The notes under the pieces: generated by a model
Seen by the model: only the letters and a program-made list of their open reading frames with translations
Database searches by the model: none
Told to the model about the DNA's origin: nothing
Assembly: GCA_032059445.1 (NCBI GenBank)
Contig: DAMCAP010000013.1
Coordinates: 1 to 64,000 of the forward strand
DNA: 64,000 nt
Direction of reading: 5' to 3'
Source of the DNA: DAMCAP01 sp032059445
Lineage (GTDB): Bacteria > Bacillota > Clostridia > Oscillospirales > Ruminococcaceae
Part shown: positions 56,625-64,000 of the stretch, piece after piece
Numbering within the stretch: the stretch's first letter is position 1
Layout: every line of letters begins with the position of its first letter
Translations under genes and position numbers: made by a program

Positions 56625-59057
56625 CTACACCCCCATAATTAAATTCTTGCCTCGCCTTCGGGCAACTTTCTGCTGATTTTGATAGATGACTTCACCGTCT
56701 AGTTTGAGGATGTTGTTTATCATCATATCTCCGCCGCCCAAGTCACTTTTGTCCAGAGCTGTCATTACAGCCGCTACGATGGTATCAAGGGGGGCCTCGA
56801 TATTCGTACCCCGCTTCTGGTCGCCCAGCACCGCTAGAAATTCCGCATTGGGTGGAATAACGGCACCGGTGGCTAAGCGGGGGATTTTCACAGACGGCAC
56901 TTGCGAAATGTTCAAGCCCCACGATAGCCCCGCCAAATCCCCGAGAATATCCCAATCAGGCAAGCTAATAGAGATTTTGTTTAGACCATCAATTAATAGA
57001 TTGATAGCTCCTATGAAGAAGTTGATGAAGCCCTCAATAATGGTAATCCAACCGTTAACATACCCCTTGAAAGCAACCGTCATAAAGTCCCATGCGAGAG
57101 TAAAGGTAGCTTTTACACCATCCCAAAGCCCCTTAAAGAAGTTAGCAATAGGCTGCACAACATAGGTATCAAACCATGCCCCAGCCCCTTGCCAAGCAAC
57201 CACTACGTTGCCCCATACATCCTGCGCTGTTGCCGTCAGCCAGCTCCATAGACCAGCAAAGAAAGATCTGATCGGCTCTACTACCTTGCCCTTAAACCAA
57301 GCCGCCGCAACATTCCAAGCAGCGACAATGCTATTCCATACATTTATCGCCGTTTCCTTGACCCTGTCCCAATCCTTTACAAGTGCTACCACGATAGCGA
57401 TTAGTATGCCAATGGCAATGACCACTAGTCCGATAGGAGAGGTAAGAAAAGCAATTGCTACGCCAAATGCGGTAGTAATTGCAGTGGCAATTCCTCCGAT
57501 TAACGCCCATATCCCCATAACTGTGTTTACAAGTCCCCATGCTAAAGCAAAGCTTCCTGCCGCAGTAGCAATAGCTTCCACAAACTCTTTATTATCTTTG
57601 ATCCATTCAGATACCCCCTTAAGTGCTGTCGTTATACTCTCTAATACTCGCACAATCGTACCGCCTGTCCACTGCGCCAAAGGCTTCAAAAAGGTTTCCC
57701 AGAGCCAAGTTCCTAGTGGCTTTAGAGCGTCAATGGTAGCTGCAACCACATCAAAGCTCGCTGCCCAATTATCTAGCAAAGCGGGCAAATGCACCTCCAT
57801 GGACCATGTAGCAAGCGGAACAAACAAATTCCGATATGCCCACTCCAATCCATTAAATAGGTTCTGTGTAATAGGAGAAATTGCCGTCTTTAGCCGCTCA
57901 AAAGCTTTTTTTAGGTTATCAAAATTAATCTTCTGTAATGGTTCCAGTATTGATTTGATCTTGTCAACAACCGCCTGTACTGTTGGGGAAAGAGTCACCT
58001 CACCCGGCACTTCTACTGAATCAGGGAGTCCCGGTAGCGCAGCCTGCTGCGTACCATCTGGTACACCCTCAGCACCGGACTCCTTTTGCAATACATTTAG
58101 CTCATCGAATCCTGCCAAAGACTTAACTGCCGCTTTGCCCGCCGCTTCTGTGGCTTTTGCAAGTTCTTTTTGCGCTCCTGCCGCCGCCGATCCGCTGCTT
58201 GCTACAGCTTTCTGTTGCGTTGCTTGTTTTCCAAACAGAGCAGTAGTTACCTGTGCCGCCAGATATGCTAATCTGGTAAGCCCAGCAATCATTGCATTAA
58301 TACTGGGCATTACTGCCTGTGCAATCGGAATCAAAGCGTTCCCAACTGCCACCTTGAGGTTGTTAAAATTAAACTGCAAGCGCATCAACTGCCCTGAATA
58401 GGTATTAGCAACCTTAGTTGCATCTCCTGTTTGAAACCTAGTTTCCTGCATAATACCTAAGACTTCGGCTTGGATTTTTTGCTGCTTGGTAAGGTTGTTG
58501 GCTGTTGTACCAATGGATTCTGCGTACTCCTCCCACATCTTCGCTACATTCTTTGTAACGCCAGCATTATCTACAAGGATGCTATTTTCGTTTTTAAGGC
58601 CTTCGGTGGCACTTTCCACAGCCTGCCCGAGGCTATAGCTTGCCTGTCGACCAAAGGCTGCGCTATCTTTTAAAGCTATGAGCACCTGCTGAATCTGGCT
58701 GTCGTCATAACCACGCAGGGCGAGGTTTTTATAGGCATTGATGGCTTGGGTTGCTGGCACAAGACCGTCTTTGATGTACTCATCAATAAACTGTTTAGCC
58801 TTAAAAAAGCTTCTTCCCTGCCCCTCCACAATGCTTTGCAAGCCTATAAGAGCGTTGCTAAGCTCGGTGGATGCCTTTACAGCATCTTTGCTGTAGTTTA
58901 CGATTACCGCTGCGCCAAAGGTAAGCCCTAGCGCTACAGCAACCCCATTGAGCGATTTTTTGATGCCGTTTAGGCCGCTCTCTAGTTGTTTTCTTCCAGT
59001 CGTAAAACCACTCTGATCTATTTTCGTAGAGATTTTTATACTACCGTCAACCGCCAC
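56625..59057 (-). CDS. Prophage tape measure protein
   Basis: 810 residues. N-terminal MAVDGSIKISTKIDQSGFTTGRKQLESGLNGIKKSL, helical with Ala-rich coil, two hydrophobic stretches (about 490-570, VNTVMGIWALIGGIATAITTAFGVAIAFLTSPIGLVVIAIGILIAIVVALVKDWD), then repeated amphipathic helices with W (VWNSIVAAWNVAAAWFKG; VWGNVVVAWQGAGAWFD). This fits the TP901-like tape measure class with a hole-forming C-terminus. It sets tail length, at about 1.5 A per residue near 120 nm. A terminator lies 20 bases upstream, inside the late operon. Confidence 0.93.
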   Translation of the reverse strand: MAVDGSIKISTKIDQSGFTTGRKQLESGLNGIKKSLNGVAVALGLTFGAAVIVNYSKDAVKASTELSNALIGLQSIVEGQGRSFFKAKQFIDEYIKDGLVPATQAINAYKNLALRGYDDSQIQQVLIALKDSAAFGRQASYSLGQAVESATEGLKNENSILVDNAGVTKNVAKMWEEYAESIGTTANNLTKQQKIQAEVLGIMQETRFQTGDATKVANTYSGQLMRLQFNFNNLKVAVGNALIPIAQAVMPSINAMIAGLTRLAYLAAQVTTALFGKQATQQKAVASSGSAAAGAQKELAKATEAAGKAAVKSLAGFDELNVLQKESGAEGVPDGTQQAALPGLPDSVEVPGEVTLSPTVQAVVDKIKSILEPLQKINFDNLKKAFERLKTAISPITQNLFNGLEWAYRNLFVPLATWSMEVHLPALLDNWAASFDVVAATIDALKPLGTWLWETFLKPLAQWTGGTIVRVLESITTALKGVSEWIKDNKEFVEAIATAAGSFALAWGLVNTVMGIWALIGGIATAITTAFGVAIAFLTSPIGLVVIAIGILIAIVVALVKDWDRVKETAINVWNSIVAAWNVAAAWFKGKVVEPIRSFFAGLWSWLTATAQDVWGNVVVAWQGAGAWFDTYVVQPIANFFKGLWDGVKATFTLAWDFMTVAFKGYVNGWITIIEGFINFFIGAINLLIDGLNKISISLPDWDILGDLAGLSWGLNISQVPSVKIPRLATGAVIPPNAEFLAVLGDQKRGTNIEAPLDTIVAAVMTALDKSDLGGGDMMINNILKLDGEVIYQNQQKVARRRGKNLIMGV

Positions 59058-59077
59058 ATCACACCTCCTTTTGGGGT

Positions 59078-59112
59078 AAATAAAAAACGCCTGCTATAAT
59101 AACAAGCGTTTT
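59078..59112 (-). terminator. Terminator between zinc-ribbon gene and tape measure gene
   Basis: AAAACGC pairs with GCGTTTT on the minus strand around a 15-base loop, then TTTATTT. It lies directly after the zinc-ribbon gene and would stop its transcript before the tape measure gene. Late readthrough must pass it, for example by antitermination. Confidence 0.75.
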
Positions 59113-59123
59113 AATCTTTAACT

Positions 59124-59498
59124 TTACTTCTCTCCGGGCTTGAATTGATACCCGCACTTTAAACAGGTTACTTTAACTTTCTGTGCTCCAATATTGCCTG
59201 CCACTAAGCCAATTCCCCCGATCAAGGTTCTTCCAATAACCGCTTTGCCTATTCCGAAACCTTTTTTATTGGCAGATAAACTGGTGGAGTGGCATTTAGG
59301 GCAGTAAGCAATACCCTGTTTATCCATTTCGGTAATGCGGTCCTTTTCGGCTTTCTGCGTCGCTTGGTTATCCTGCACCTGAGCCTTTAAAGCACTCATA
59401 AAACTAACATTATGGCTTTCATTTAATAAGGTACCGCAAGTAGGGCATTTTTTCATTGCGTTGATGGTGCTTTGATTGCAATTAGGGCACAATTTCAT
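59124..59498 (-). CDS. Zinc-ribbon membrane-associated moron protein
   Basis: 124 residues from ATG at 59496-59498 with GGAGG upstream. An N-terminal zinc ribbon CPNCNQ...CPTC, a second half CPKC...CLKCGYQF and between them a Gly/Ile-rich segment KAVIGRTLIGGIGLVAGNIGAQK that could insert in a membrane. Zinc-ribbon small proteins of this type are common in Clostridia genomes. It is out of place inside a phage tail operon and has its own promoter and terminator, so it is a moron. Probable role: host- or phage-interaction in the lysogen, unknown. Confidence 0.7.
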   Translation of the reverse strand: MKLCPNCNQSTINAMKKCPTCGTLLNESHNVSFMSALKAQVQDNQATQKAEKDRITEMDKQGIAYCPKCHSTSLSANKKGFGIGKAVIGRTLIGGIGLVAGNIGAQKVKVTCLKCGYQFKPGEK

Positions 59499-59523
59499 AG
59501 CATATACCGCCTCCTTTTCCATA

Positions 59524-59552
59524 ATAATACATGAAAAGGGGTCCATTAGCAA
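59524..59552 (-). promoter_or_regulatory. Promoter of the zinc-ribbon moron
   Basis: TTGCTA (59547-59552) and TATTAT (59524-59529), 17-base spacer, on the minus strand. The -35 box overlaps the last codon and stop of the Gp15 gene. Confidence 0.7.
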
Positions 59553-60115
59553 CCCTGAAGCAATCTCATAAACTCCGCCTCCTTCACCGCTTCTTCGCTA
59601 GAGCGCCTAATCGGCAGGTCAAGTATATCTTTGATCCTGGCGCAGTATTCCCGCTCCTCGGGGGTCAGCTTTCCACGATTACGCTGGCGGCGGTAGTAGA
59701 TCATCTTTGAGAAGAAGCAATCCTCATGAAGGTCCATAAAGAGGTAGCAAAACTTCCACCAGTGCAGATCCTCCACCGTCTCAAGGTCGATGTTGTGAGA
59801 TTGTCGTATAGCACTAAAGATATACCTAGCGTCTTTTTCGAAGCTGTAGAGCCGCTCCGCATCGCCTTGTGCGCCGTCCCCCGCCTCTTCCCCACAGTTT
59901 AAAAAACGTACCGCCAGCTCGCAGGCTTTCTGCGTGTCCGGCGGTATTTCTTTATACAACAGTTGCAGCATGATTAACTGCTTCTCATGATCGGTCAGCT
60001 CCTCATCCTCAAAGGCGAGAATGATCTTAAGGCAGTTTTTGAAATCTGTATTTAGCTGATACTCTACCCTATCAATCTCGGCAGCGGTGGGCAGCCTGTC
60101 GGTTAAAATGTTCAT
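59546..60115 (-). CDS. Tail assembly chaperone, Gp15 family
   Basis: 189 residues. Gp15 pattern: INILTDRLPTAAEIDRVEYQLNTDFKNCLKI-like start, KQLIMLQLLYKEIP, a middle acidic loop, and DARYIFSAIRQSHNIDLETVEDLHWWKFCYLFMDL, with the late part YRRQRNRGKLTPEEREY. Gp15 proteins act with the gpG-like chaperone encoded just upstream to assemble the tail around the tape measure. The ATG overlaps the upstream stop by four bases (ATGA), so no ribosomal frameshift is needed. It ends in the promoter of the zinc-ribbon moron. Confidence 0.88.
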   Translation of the reverse strand: MNILTDRLPTAAEIDRVEYQLNTDFKNCLKIILAFEDEELTDHEKQLIMLQLLYKEIPPDTQKACELAVRFLNCGEEAGDGAQGDAERLYSFEKDARYIFSAIRQSHNIDLETVEDLHWWKFCYLFMDLHEDCFFSKMIYYRRQRNRGKLTPEEREYCARIKDILDLPIRRSSEEAVKEAEFMRLLQGC

Positions 60116-60546
60116 GCCAGCACGCCGCTCTTGCCTTTGCCAAGGTATTTGTCAGTCTTACCCTGCCTTGCTTGCTTGATGAAAGGAGTAATTCCCTCAA
60201 AGAACTGAGGAAACATATCAAGGGTATTGGTATCGCCGAAAGCGGCCTTGCTGGTGCCCTCGCCAAACACATAATCGATCTGCGCCTTGGTAAACTCACA
60301 GGTTTCTCGAAGTAAGGAAAGGCGCTGAGCTACGTTCTTGGGGATGCCGTAGGCATCTACAGCACCATCCTTGTCCAGCTCGGCTGCCCTCTCCTTGTAC
60401 TCCTGTTCCTTGGCTTCAAAGGCTGCCACCAGCCCATAAAACCGCTCTACAAACTCAATAGAGCTGGGGTCAAATGCCACCACGCGGCTCTCGTCACCAT
60501 TGACGGCAAGCCGCACGGTATTATCCCGAATATGTAAGCTCTGCAT
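60112..60546 (-). CDS. Tail assembly chaperone, gpG-like
   Basis: 144 residues between tail tube and Gp15 genes. Start RIRDNTVRLAVNGDESRVVAFDPSSIEFVERFYGL, helical body with AFEAKEQEYKERAAELDKDG, and late FGEGTSKAAFGDTNTLDMFPQFFEGITPFIKQARQGK. It is the pair partner of Gp15. AAGGGGGT precedes ATG. Its 5' end overlaps the tail tube frame by 100 bases, which is unusual and may reflect an error near the poly-G (see tail tube gene). Confidence 0.8.
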   Translation of the reverse strand: MQSLHIRDNTVRLAVNGDESRVVAFDPSSIEFVERFYGLVAAFEAKEQEYKERAAELDKDGAVDAYGIPKNVAQRLSLLRETCEFTKAQIDYVFGEGTSKAAFGDTNTLDMFPQFFEGITPFIKQARQGKTDKYLGKGKSGVLA

Positions 60547-61028
60547 ACCCCCTTCGTGAAAGTCTTGGTTACAGGGTTAAAGGTGCCAATCTCGGGGTCA
60601 CCAATCAAGTTGATGGTGAAGTTGAGCTTTGCGCTCTCACCGCCTGCACCGCCAAAATCGTCCACCTGAATGGAGCATACATTGCGCTCTGCAGGGTAGG
60701 CTCCCTCTACGGCATCCTCATACAGATAGACCATACAAACCTCGCTGCGAGCTTCTGCCAGTACCTTACGCCCTCTGCGGATGCCATCCACATAGGCGAA
60801 CACAGGATCACCCTGAATAGCAGTCATGGGGGTCGGAATGTTAGGCTTGTAGCTCTCCACATCTGTGGTGCCGCTGTCCTGATGGATGTAGGTCTCGTCG
60901 GAGGTCTGAGGGTTGTAGGCAATGGTCTGCTCAGTAACTCCATCCCCCACTAAAGACCATTGTGGTGTACTGGGAGTGCTTACGGTATTTAAAAACAGGG
61001 CGATTTTGCTTCGTTTGATTTTTCCCAT
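60447..61028 (-). CDS. Major tail tube protein
   Basis: 193 residues as read. The well-formed part is 1-162: MGKIKRSKIALFLNT, then beta strands with TYIHQDSGTTDVESYKPNIPTPMTAI and VCMVYLYEDAVEGAYPAERNVCSIQVDDFGGAGGESAKLNFTINLIGDPEIGTFNP, ending TKTFTKG. The following 30 residues (ending LTPALLSL) overlap the next gene by 100 bases, look out of frame and may be spurious. The true stop could lie near the GGGGG run at 60547-60551 if one base is miscounted. Subunit of the non-contractile tail tube. Confidence 0.8.
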   Translation of the reverse strand: MGKIKRSKIALFLNTVSTPSTPQWSLVGDGVTEQTIAYNPQTSDETYIHQDSGTTDVESYKPNIPTPMTAIQGDPVFAYVDGIRRGRKVLAEARSEVCMVYLYEDAVEGAYPAERNVCSIQVDDFGGAGGESAKLNFTINLIGDPEIGTFNPVTKTFTKGVCRAYIFGIIPCGLPSMVTRAAWWHLTPALLSL

Positions 61029-61031
61029 AGA

Positions 61032-61445
61032 TTATCCTCTCCTTTTCGTAAATATAAATTGCAGCTGGATTTGATAAATCCCGCAACCGTTTTCCTCGAT
61101 GTCAAAAAGCATAGCGTTTGATACCTCCAAGGATTCCACTTGATAGTTTCCCGGTAAGGAGGGAAGATTACCTGTGTCGGATTGCTCCTCCAGCCAGTCT
61201 GAGAAATCCTCTAAGAAATCGTAGGTATCCTGCCGATCTACTTCACTGGCGGCCAGCTCCTTGGCATAGAAGATATAGCTGTTTTGATAGCTCCGGTTGC
61301 CGAGGATATCTTCGGTGATCTTGCTGTTGCCGCTCGGTGCTATCGCATAGCTGGAGGGTTGCTCAGTCGTCTGGTCGGTCAGCACCACCAAATCCATCTT
61401 GCCGTAACCCTCTAAAAAGCTCTGTAATGATTTTAAGATACTCAC
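61032..61445 (-). CDS. Head-tail closure/tail terminator protein (minor capsid 3 type)
   Basis: 137 residues, right before the tail tube gene, the place of tail completion proteins. Pattern LKSLQSFLEGYGKMDLVVLTDQTTEQPSSYAIAPSG and a C-terminal beta part YQVESLEVSNAMLFDIEENGCGIYQIQLQFIFTK. It fits the minor capsid family 3 of A118-type phages. It joins the tail to the connector. Overlaps the preceding gene stop by four bases. Confidence 0.7.
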   Translation of the reverse strand: MSILKSLQSFLEGYGKMDLVVLTDQTTEQPSSYAIAPSGNSKITEDILGNRSYQNSYIFYAKELAASEVDRQDTYDFLEDFSDWLEEQSDTGNLPSLPGNYQVESLEVSNAMLFDIEENGCGIYQIQLQFIFTKRRG

Positions 61446-61879
61446 TCGGGCTTACCTCCTGCCGCAACGGCCACATTGTTGACGATGATGCGTTTCTTGT
61501 CCGCCCACATCCGCTTATCCCACAGCTTGCCCCGCATGGGAGCGCCATGGTACTTAAACTCCCGATCACTTACGATCTTCTTGACTCCCTTGCGAGAGCG
61601 CCAACCCTGAGGTGTAAGGAATCCCGCAGCCTTGATAACAGGATCGACCATCACCTTACCGTAATACATCATGCGGGCGTAGGGGCTATTGTAGGTTATG
61701 CTGTCAGCGCCAATAATGCGGGTATTCTTTAAGAGCCCTTGCTGCATCGGTATATATGGATCAGAGTGCTTTGCCACCTCATTGGTAAAGAGCCGCTGCA
61801 CCCTGCCACCCGGCTCCAGCCCACGCCTGCGGAGCATGGTAGCTGCATCATCAAGGTTTGCCGCAACGGTGACTTTCAT
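61442..61879 (-). CDS. Minor capsid protein 2 type
   Basis: 145 residues from ATG at 61877-61879 with GGGAGG ten bases upstream. MKVTVAANLDDAATMLRRRGLEPGGRVQRLFTNEVAKHSDPYIPMQQGLLKNTRII, then SITYNSPYARMMYYGKVMVDP and KKIVSDREFKYHGAPMRGKLWDKRMWADKKR. The pattern matches minor capsid protein 2 (HK97 gp10-like head-tail connector). It lies in the typical series of small connector genes. Contacts head and tail. Overlaps neighbours by 4 bases. Confidence 0.82.
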   Translation of the reverse strand: MKVTVAANLDDAATMLRRRGLEPGGRVQRLFTNEVAKHSDPYIPMQQGLLKNTRIIGADSITYNSPYARMMYYGKVMVDPVIKAAGFLTPQGWRSRKGVKKIVSDREFKYHGAPMRGKLWDKRMWADKKRIIVNNVAVAAGGKPE

Positions 61880-62277
61880 CGCCCTGTCACCTCCCAATGA
61901 CCCATGCCACCACCATACTCACGGCTGTCTACCGCTGTAATGGTAAGCAGATCATCATAGCCCAGTAACTCCTTGGTTGACCTCTCGACTTCGTGAGCCA
62001 CCTCACCCTTGATGACGATGTCGCCGCTTTGCATAGTCCAGCGGCCTGACTTATCAGCAAGCTCAGTCCATGTCTTGGGCTTAACGTATCCGAGCACAAC
62101 AGACTGGGGGATAATGAGGGTTAGCCCATCGGCAGAGGCCACCCCTGCCTTGCGAAGCTGCGCGCCTCTGGTAGAATCCCAAAACACACCCCGCAGCACA
62201 GTGCGCTGCCAGCGCTCCTCTTGCCCCGCATGGTACTTGTTGTAGATCGTCACAGTATGAGGGAACACTACAGCCAC
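61876..62277 (-). CDS. Minor capsid protein 1/head-closure type
   Basis: 133 residues, in a run of connector genes. N-terminal MAVVFPHTVTIYNKYHAGQEERWQRTVLRGVFWDSTRGAQ is like head closure proteins (putative minor capsid protein 1 group), followed by strands SADGLTLIIPQSVVLGYVKPKTW and GDIVIKGEVAHEVERSTKELLGYDDLLTITAVDSREYGG. Beta-sandwich fold expected. Overlaps the upstream gene by 10 and the downstream by 4 bases. Confidence 0.72.
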   Translation of the reverse strand: MAVVFPHTVTIYNKYHAGQEERWQRTVLRGVFWDSTRGAQLRKAGVASADGLTLIIPQSVVLGYVKPKTWTELADKSGRWTMQSGDIVIKGEVAHEVERSTKELLGYDDLLTITAVDSREYGGGMGHWEVTGR

Positions 62278-62600
62278 CTCCCAAGGAAGCTGCTGTCTAA
62301 GTACAGGGCGGCGGCCTCATATAGCCTTGCTTCGTTACTCTTAGGTTTAGCTGCATAGCTGCGACTCCAGCTGCCTACGCTTTGGCTTTGGAGTTCTCCT
62401 CCTTGCTCGTTGGTCTGCCATGCCTCGGCAACGGCGCAAGCAGCAAGCATTACGGACTCGGGGGCAGGCCTTGGTACCCGCCCCCTTGTGATACGGTCGA
62501 TATAAGCAGATGCCCGCAGCATCAGCCGCCCAAAATCAGCATCGGCAATAGCATTACCTTGGTAAGTGCCTGTATAGTAGGCGTAATCTGCATATGACAT
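62268..62600 (-). CDS. Head-tail connector protein (gp6-like)
   Basis: 110 residues from ATG at 62598-62600 with GGGGGTG upstream. MSYADYAYYTGTYQGNAIADADFGRLMLRASAYIDRITRGRV is the gp6/connector pattern with conserved Tyr and a helical 'A-S-x-Y-I-D', followed by MLAACAVAEAWQ and a C-terminal helix LYEAAALYLDSSFLGRWL. It sits on the capsid portal vertex as the adaptor. Standard place downstream of capsid genes. Confidence 0.8.
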   Translation of the reverse strand: MSYADYAYYTGTYQGNAIADADFGRLMLRASAYIDRITRGRVPRPAPESVMLAACAVAEAWQTNEQGGELQSQSVGSWSRSYAAKPKSNEARLYEAAALYLDSSFLGRWL

Positions 62601-62612
62601 CAAGTACACCCC

Positions 62613-62984
62613 CTACCCGGCGGGGTCAGCTTCGGGGTCGGGTGGTAGGTCGTCTTCATTATCGTCCGCTGGGGGTTCCTCTTCCTGAGCGTTTTTTTCG
62701 AGGAGCTCCAACAACTTAGCGACCTTCTCTGCCCTATTCTTACAATCCGAAATGTCAGCACCCATCTCTGCCGCGTTCGCCTCAAGCTCGGGAACCGTCA
62801 TCTTGCCAATAGGCTTGCCGATATCCGGCTTTTTCTCAAGGCACTGGCTCTCAACCGCCATACCCTTTGCCCGAAATCGATCTGCAAGGTAGGCGTTTTC
62901 GGTAACTCCCTCCCCGTCCCGAAAAGGAACGGAGAGGTAAATCCCTGTGAATAGGTTGCCTTGCGGAAAGTTCACTTTAAACAT
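62613..62984 (-). CDS. Phage protein with SAP/HeH-like domain
   Basis: 123 residues. The N-terminal half is beta-rich (FKVNFPQGNLFTGIYLSVPFRDGEGVTENAYLADRFRAKGM), the middle KMTVPELEANAAEMGADISDCKNRAEKVAKLLELL has the helix-extended-loop-helix look of SAP/HeH or Rho N-terminal domains, and the end is very acidic (EEEPPADDNEDDLPPDPEADPAG). Such proteins are common between capsid and connector genes in Firmicute phages. Function unknown, perhaps DNA or capsid interior binding. Confidence 0.65.
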   Translation of the reverse strand: MFKVNFPQGNLFTGIYLSVPFRDGEGVTENAYLADRFRAKGMAVESQCLEKKPDIGKPIGKMTVPELEANAAEMGADISDCKNRAEKVAKLLELLEKNAQEEEPPADDNEDDLPPDPEADPAG

Positions 62985-62995
62985 AGTCTGCCTCC

Positions 62996-63973
62996 TTACT
63001 GCACCTTGATCTTACGGAACACGCCTGCCTTGCGGCTGTTCTTAAGAACTACGGCCGCAGCCATCTCGACCTCAACCTTCTTTACAGCACCGGGCTGCGT
63101 AAGGTCAGGCAGATAGGTGCTGACAATCTTACTGCCAGCAGGGCTGATACCATGGAAGCCATCCAAACCGAAAGATGCAGCGTAGAGATCGGTTAGACCT
63201 GTAACTGCGCCCTCGCTTGCCGTGTAGATGCCTACGGTAGGTACCGTCAGGCTGCCGTTGTAGTAGTAACCCAAATCCACAAGAGGAATGCCGTTATAGG
63301 CCTCCACCTTTCGCCCAAAAGCATCCTCGGAATGGGTCAGATAACCTGCTCTGCGGGCAGCACTGCGGATACGGGTCATCAGCTTATTGTTGCCCATCAG
63401 CATATTTGGAGTGCCGTCAAATTCAGACAGGAACTCATCGAGCATATCGAGGAAATACTTGTAGTTGGTATCAAGCGCCGAAGAGCTAGAGAGATCAAGA
63501 GCATTGGCAGTGTTGTATTCAGTGGAGGAGCCTGTCAGCATCACATCCAGGCCGTCAAACTCATCACCGTTCTGGGTGGCGTCACCGTTGATGGTAGCAT
63601 AGTGGAAGAGATTCACCGCCCCCTTTACCTTCTGCTCCAACTGGAAAGCCATCTCATTGACAGCACCGCTGGTGTTCTGGATAATACGATCCACCTGGGC
63701 GCTACCGCCGAAAATCTTGATATCTGCACTGGCTTTCTCCCTCTTTGCCTCCTGAGGGGTATACTCAGTGTTGATGGCTCTAAAGCCTGCGGTTGCAGGG
63801 GTCTTGAGCCTGGTGTAACCGTAGGTCATGGTGCTGCCGCCCGTACCTGGGGAAACGGCGTCATCAAAAATCAGAGCGTCCAGCAGCAGAGAGCTGCGGC
63901 GAAATTCGTCGACCACCTGCTGGTCAACTTTGTCGGCCATACCGACCTTTGCTTCTGCGAGTGTAATAGGCAT
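62996..63973 (-). CDS. Prophage major capsid protein
   Basis: 325 residues, start ATG with AAGGAG upstream. The segment LLLDALIFDDAVSPGTGGSTMTYGYTRLKTPATAGFRAI, then KIFGGSAQVDRIIQNTSGAVNEMAFQLEQKVKGAVNLFHYATINGDATQ, and GMNNKL-like region MLMGNNKLMTRIRSAARRAGYL with a late DLYAASFGLDGFHGISPAG are typical of HK97-fold capsid proteins of A118-like phages without long propeptide. No delta domain or protease is seen in the window, so a scaffold or protease gene may lie to the right. Confidence 0.88.
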   Translation of the reverse strand: MPITLAEAKVGMADKVDQQVVDEFRRSSLLLDALIFDDAVSPGTGGSTMTYGYTRLKTPATAGFRAINTEYTPQEAKREKASADIKIFGGSAQVDRIIQNTSGAVNEMAFQLEQKVKGAVNLFHYATINGDATQNGDEFDGLDVMLTGSSTEYNTANALDLSSSSALDTNYKYFLDMLDEFLSEFDGTPNMLMGNNKLMTRIRSAARRAGYLTHSEDAFGRKVEAYNGIPLVDLGYYYNGSLTVPTVGIYTASEGAVTGLTDLYAASFGLDGFHGISPAGSKIVSTYLPDLTQPGAVKKVEVEMAAAVVLKNSRKAGVFRKIKVQ

Positions 63974-64000
63974 ATTCTTTATTCTCCTTCATTATTAAAT

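Larger units (their letters stand above)
43780..64000 (-). mobile_element. Siphovirus-type prophage (A118-like), right part beyond window
   Basis: Starts at the tRNA-Ser attachment remnant. From the right edge leftward the order is major capsid, a SAP-like protein, connector, three minor capsid or head-closure proteins, tail tube, chaperones (gpG-like and Gp15), tape measure, distal tail, tail-tip protein, fibre genes, holin, endolysin, then cargo genes. The minor capsid 1/2/3 plus Gp15 arrangement is that of Listeria A118-type phages. Integrase, repressor, replication and terminase genes must lie to the right. The gene set seen is intact apart from one assembly join. Confidence 0.88.

Noticed and set aside
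57208..58401. 397-codon plus-strand ORF
   Set aside because: It mirrors the tape measure gene, is very rich in Ser/Thr/Ala/Pro from antisense codons, and lacks a ribosome site.
59546..60546. Frameshift fusion between the prophage gpG-like and Gp15 chaperones
   Set aside because: The genes overlap by ATGA with a proper start for Gp15, and no slippery heptamer is seen at the junction.

Overview
The window looks like a draft-assembly scaffold from a low-to-mid GC anaerobic Firmicute, most likely class Clostridia. Five 10-base runs of N mark joins. The reasons are strong Shine-Dalgarno sites (GGAGG), consensus -35/-10 promoters, a PyrR-type leader, PBSX-like and A118-like phage modules, and clostridial families such as DUF6774 and DUF2935. 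No ribosomal RNA or marker gene is present, so the genus cannot be named.

Layout. (1) 1-10.7 kb, minus strand: a contractile-tail locus (sheath, tube, frameshifted tail chaperone, tape measure, hub and baseplate genes, start of baseplate J). It is driven by a perfect promoter at 10653-10681 and contains a phage-type sigma-like regulator, but no terminase, portal or capsid gene. It is best read as an R-type tailocin (diffocin/PBSX type) rather than a phage. A roughly 105-bp tandem repeat array sits between the regulator and the tail genes. (2) 10.8-14.5 kb: a transporter-sucC-sucD operon behind a perfect promoter and a textbook cobalamin riboswitch. The transporter belongs to the AspT/SucE family, so the unit suggests B12-controlled succinate formation and export. 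(3) 15-22.8 kb: an oppABCDF peptide ABC importer followed by a D-aminoacylase. (4) 23-25.9 kb: codB-codA with a PyrR-type attenuator. (5) 25.9-43.7 kb: ordinary accessory chromosome. It carries a CPBP protease, old-yellow-enzyme reductases, a GntP permease, DUF2935, a methyltransferase, an SDR, an HxlR/nitroreductase/alkene-reductase stress locus, a TetR-regulated membrane protein, a nucleotidyltransferase and a lipoprotein.

(6) 43.72 kb to the right edge: a second prophage. Its left end is marked by the 3' part of a tRNA-Ser(GGA) gene used as the attachment site. From right to left it reads capsid, connector, minor capsid, tail tube, chaperones, tape measure, tail tip, glycine-rich fibre, holin, endolysin. 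Between the lysis genes and the attachment site lies about 7 kb of cargo. This includes a compact five-gene cassette with a Rad50-like ABC ATPase, a winged-helix-like middle protein, a restriction-endonuclease-like protein, a 48-residue protein and a HEPN/Abi_C protein. It resembles the predicted ABC three-component (ABC-3C) conflict systems and is the best candidate here for a poorly described defence system. Two single-gene morons with their own promoter and terminator interrupt the prophage late region.

The signals most worth following are the B12 riboswitch on the succinate module, the prophage-borne ABC-3C-like cassette, the head-less tail locus with its 105-bp array, and the programmed -1 frameshift (A AAA AAC) in the tail chaperone.
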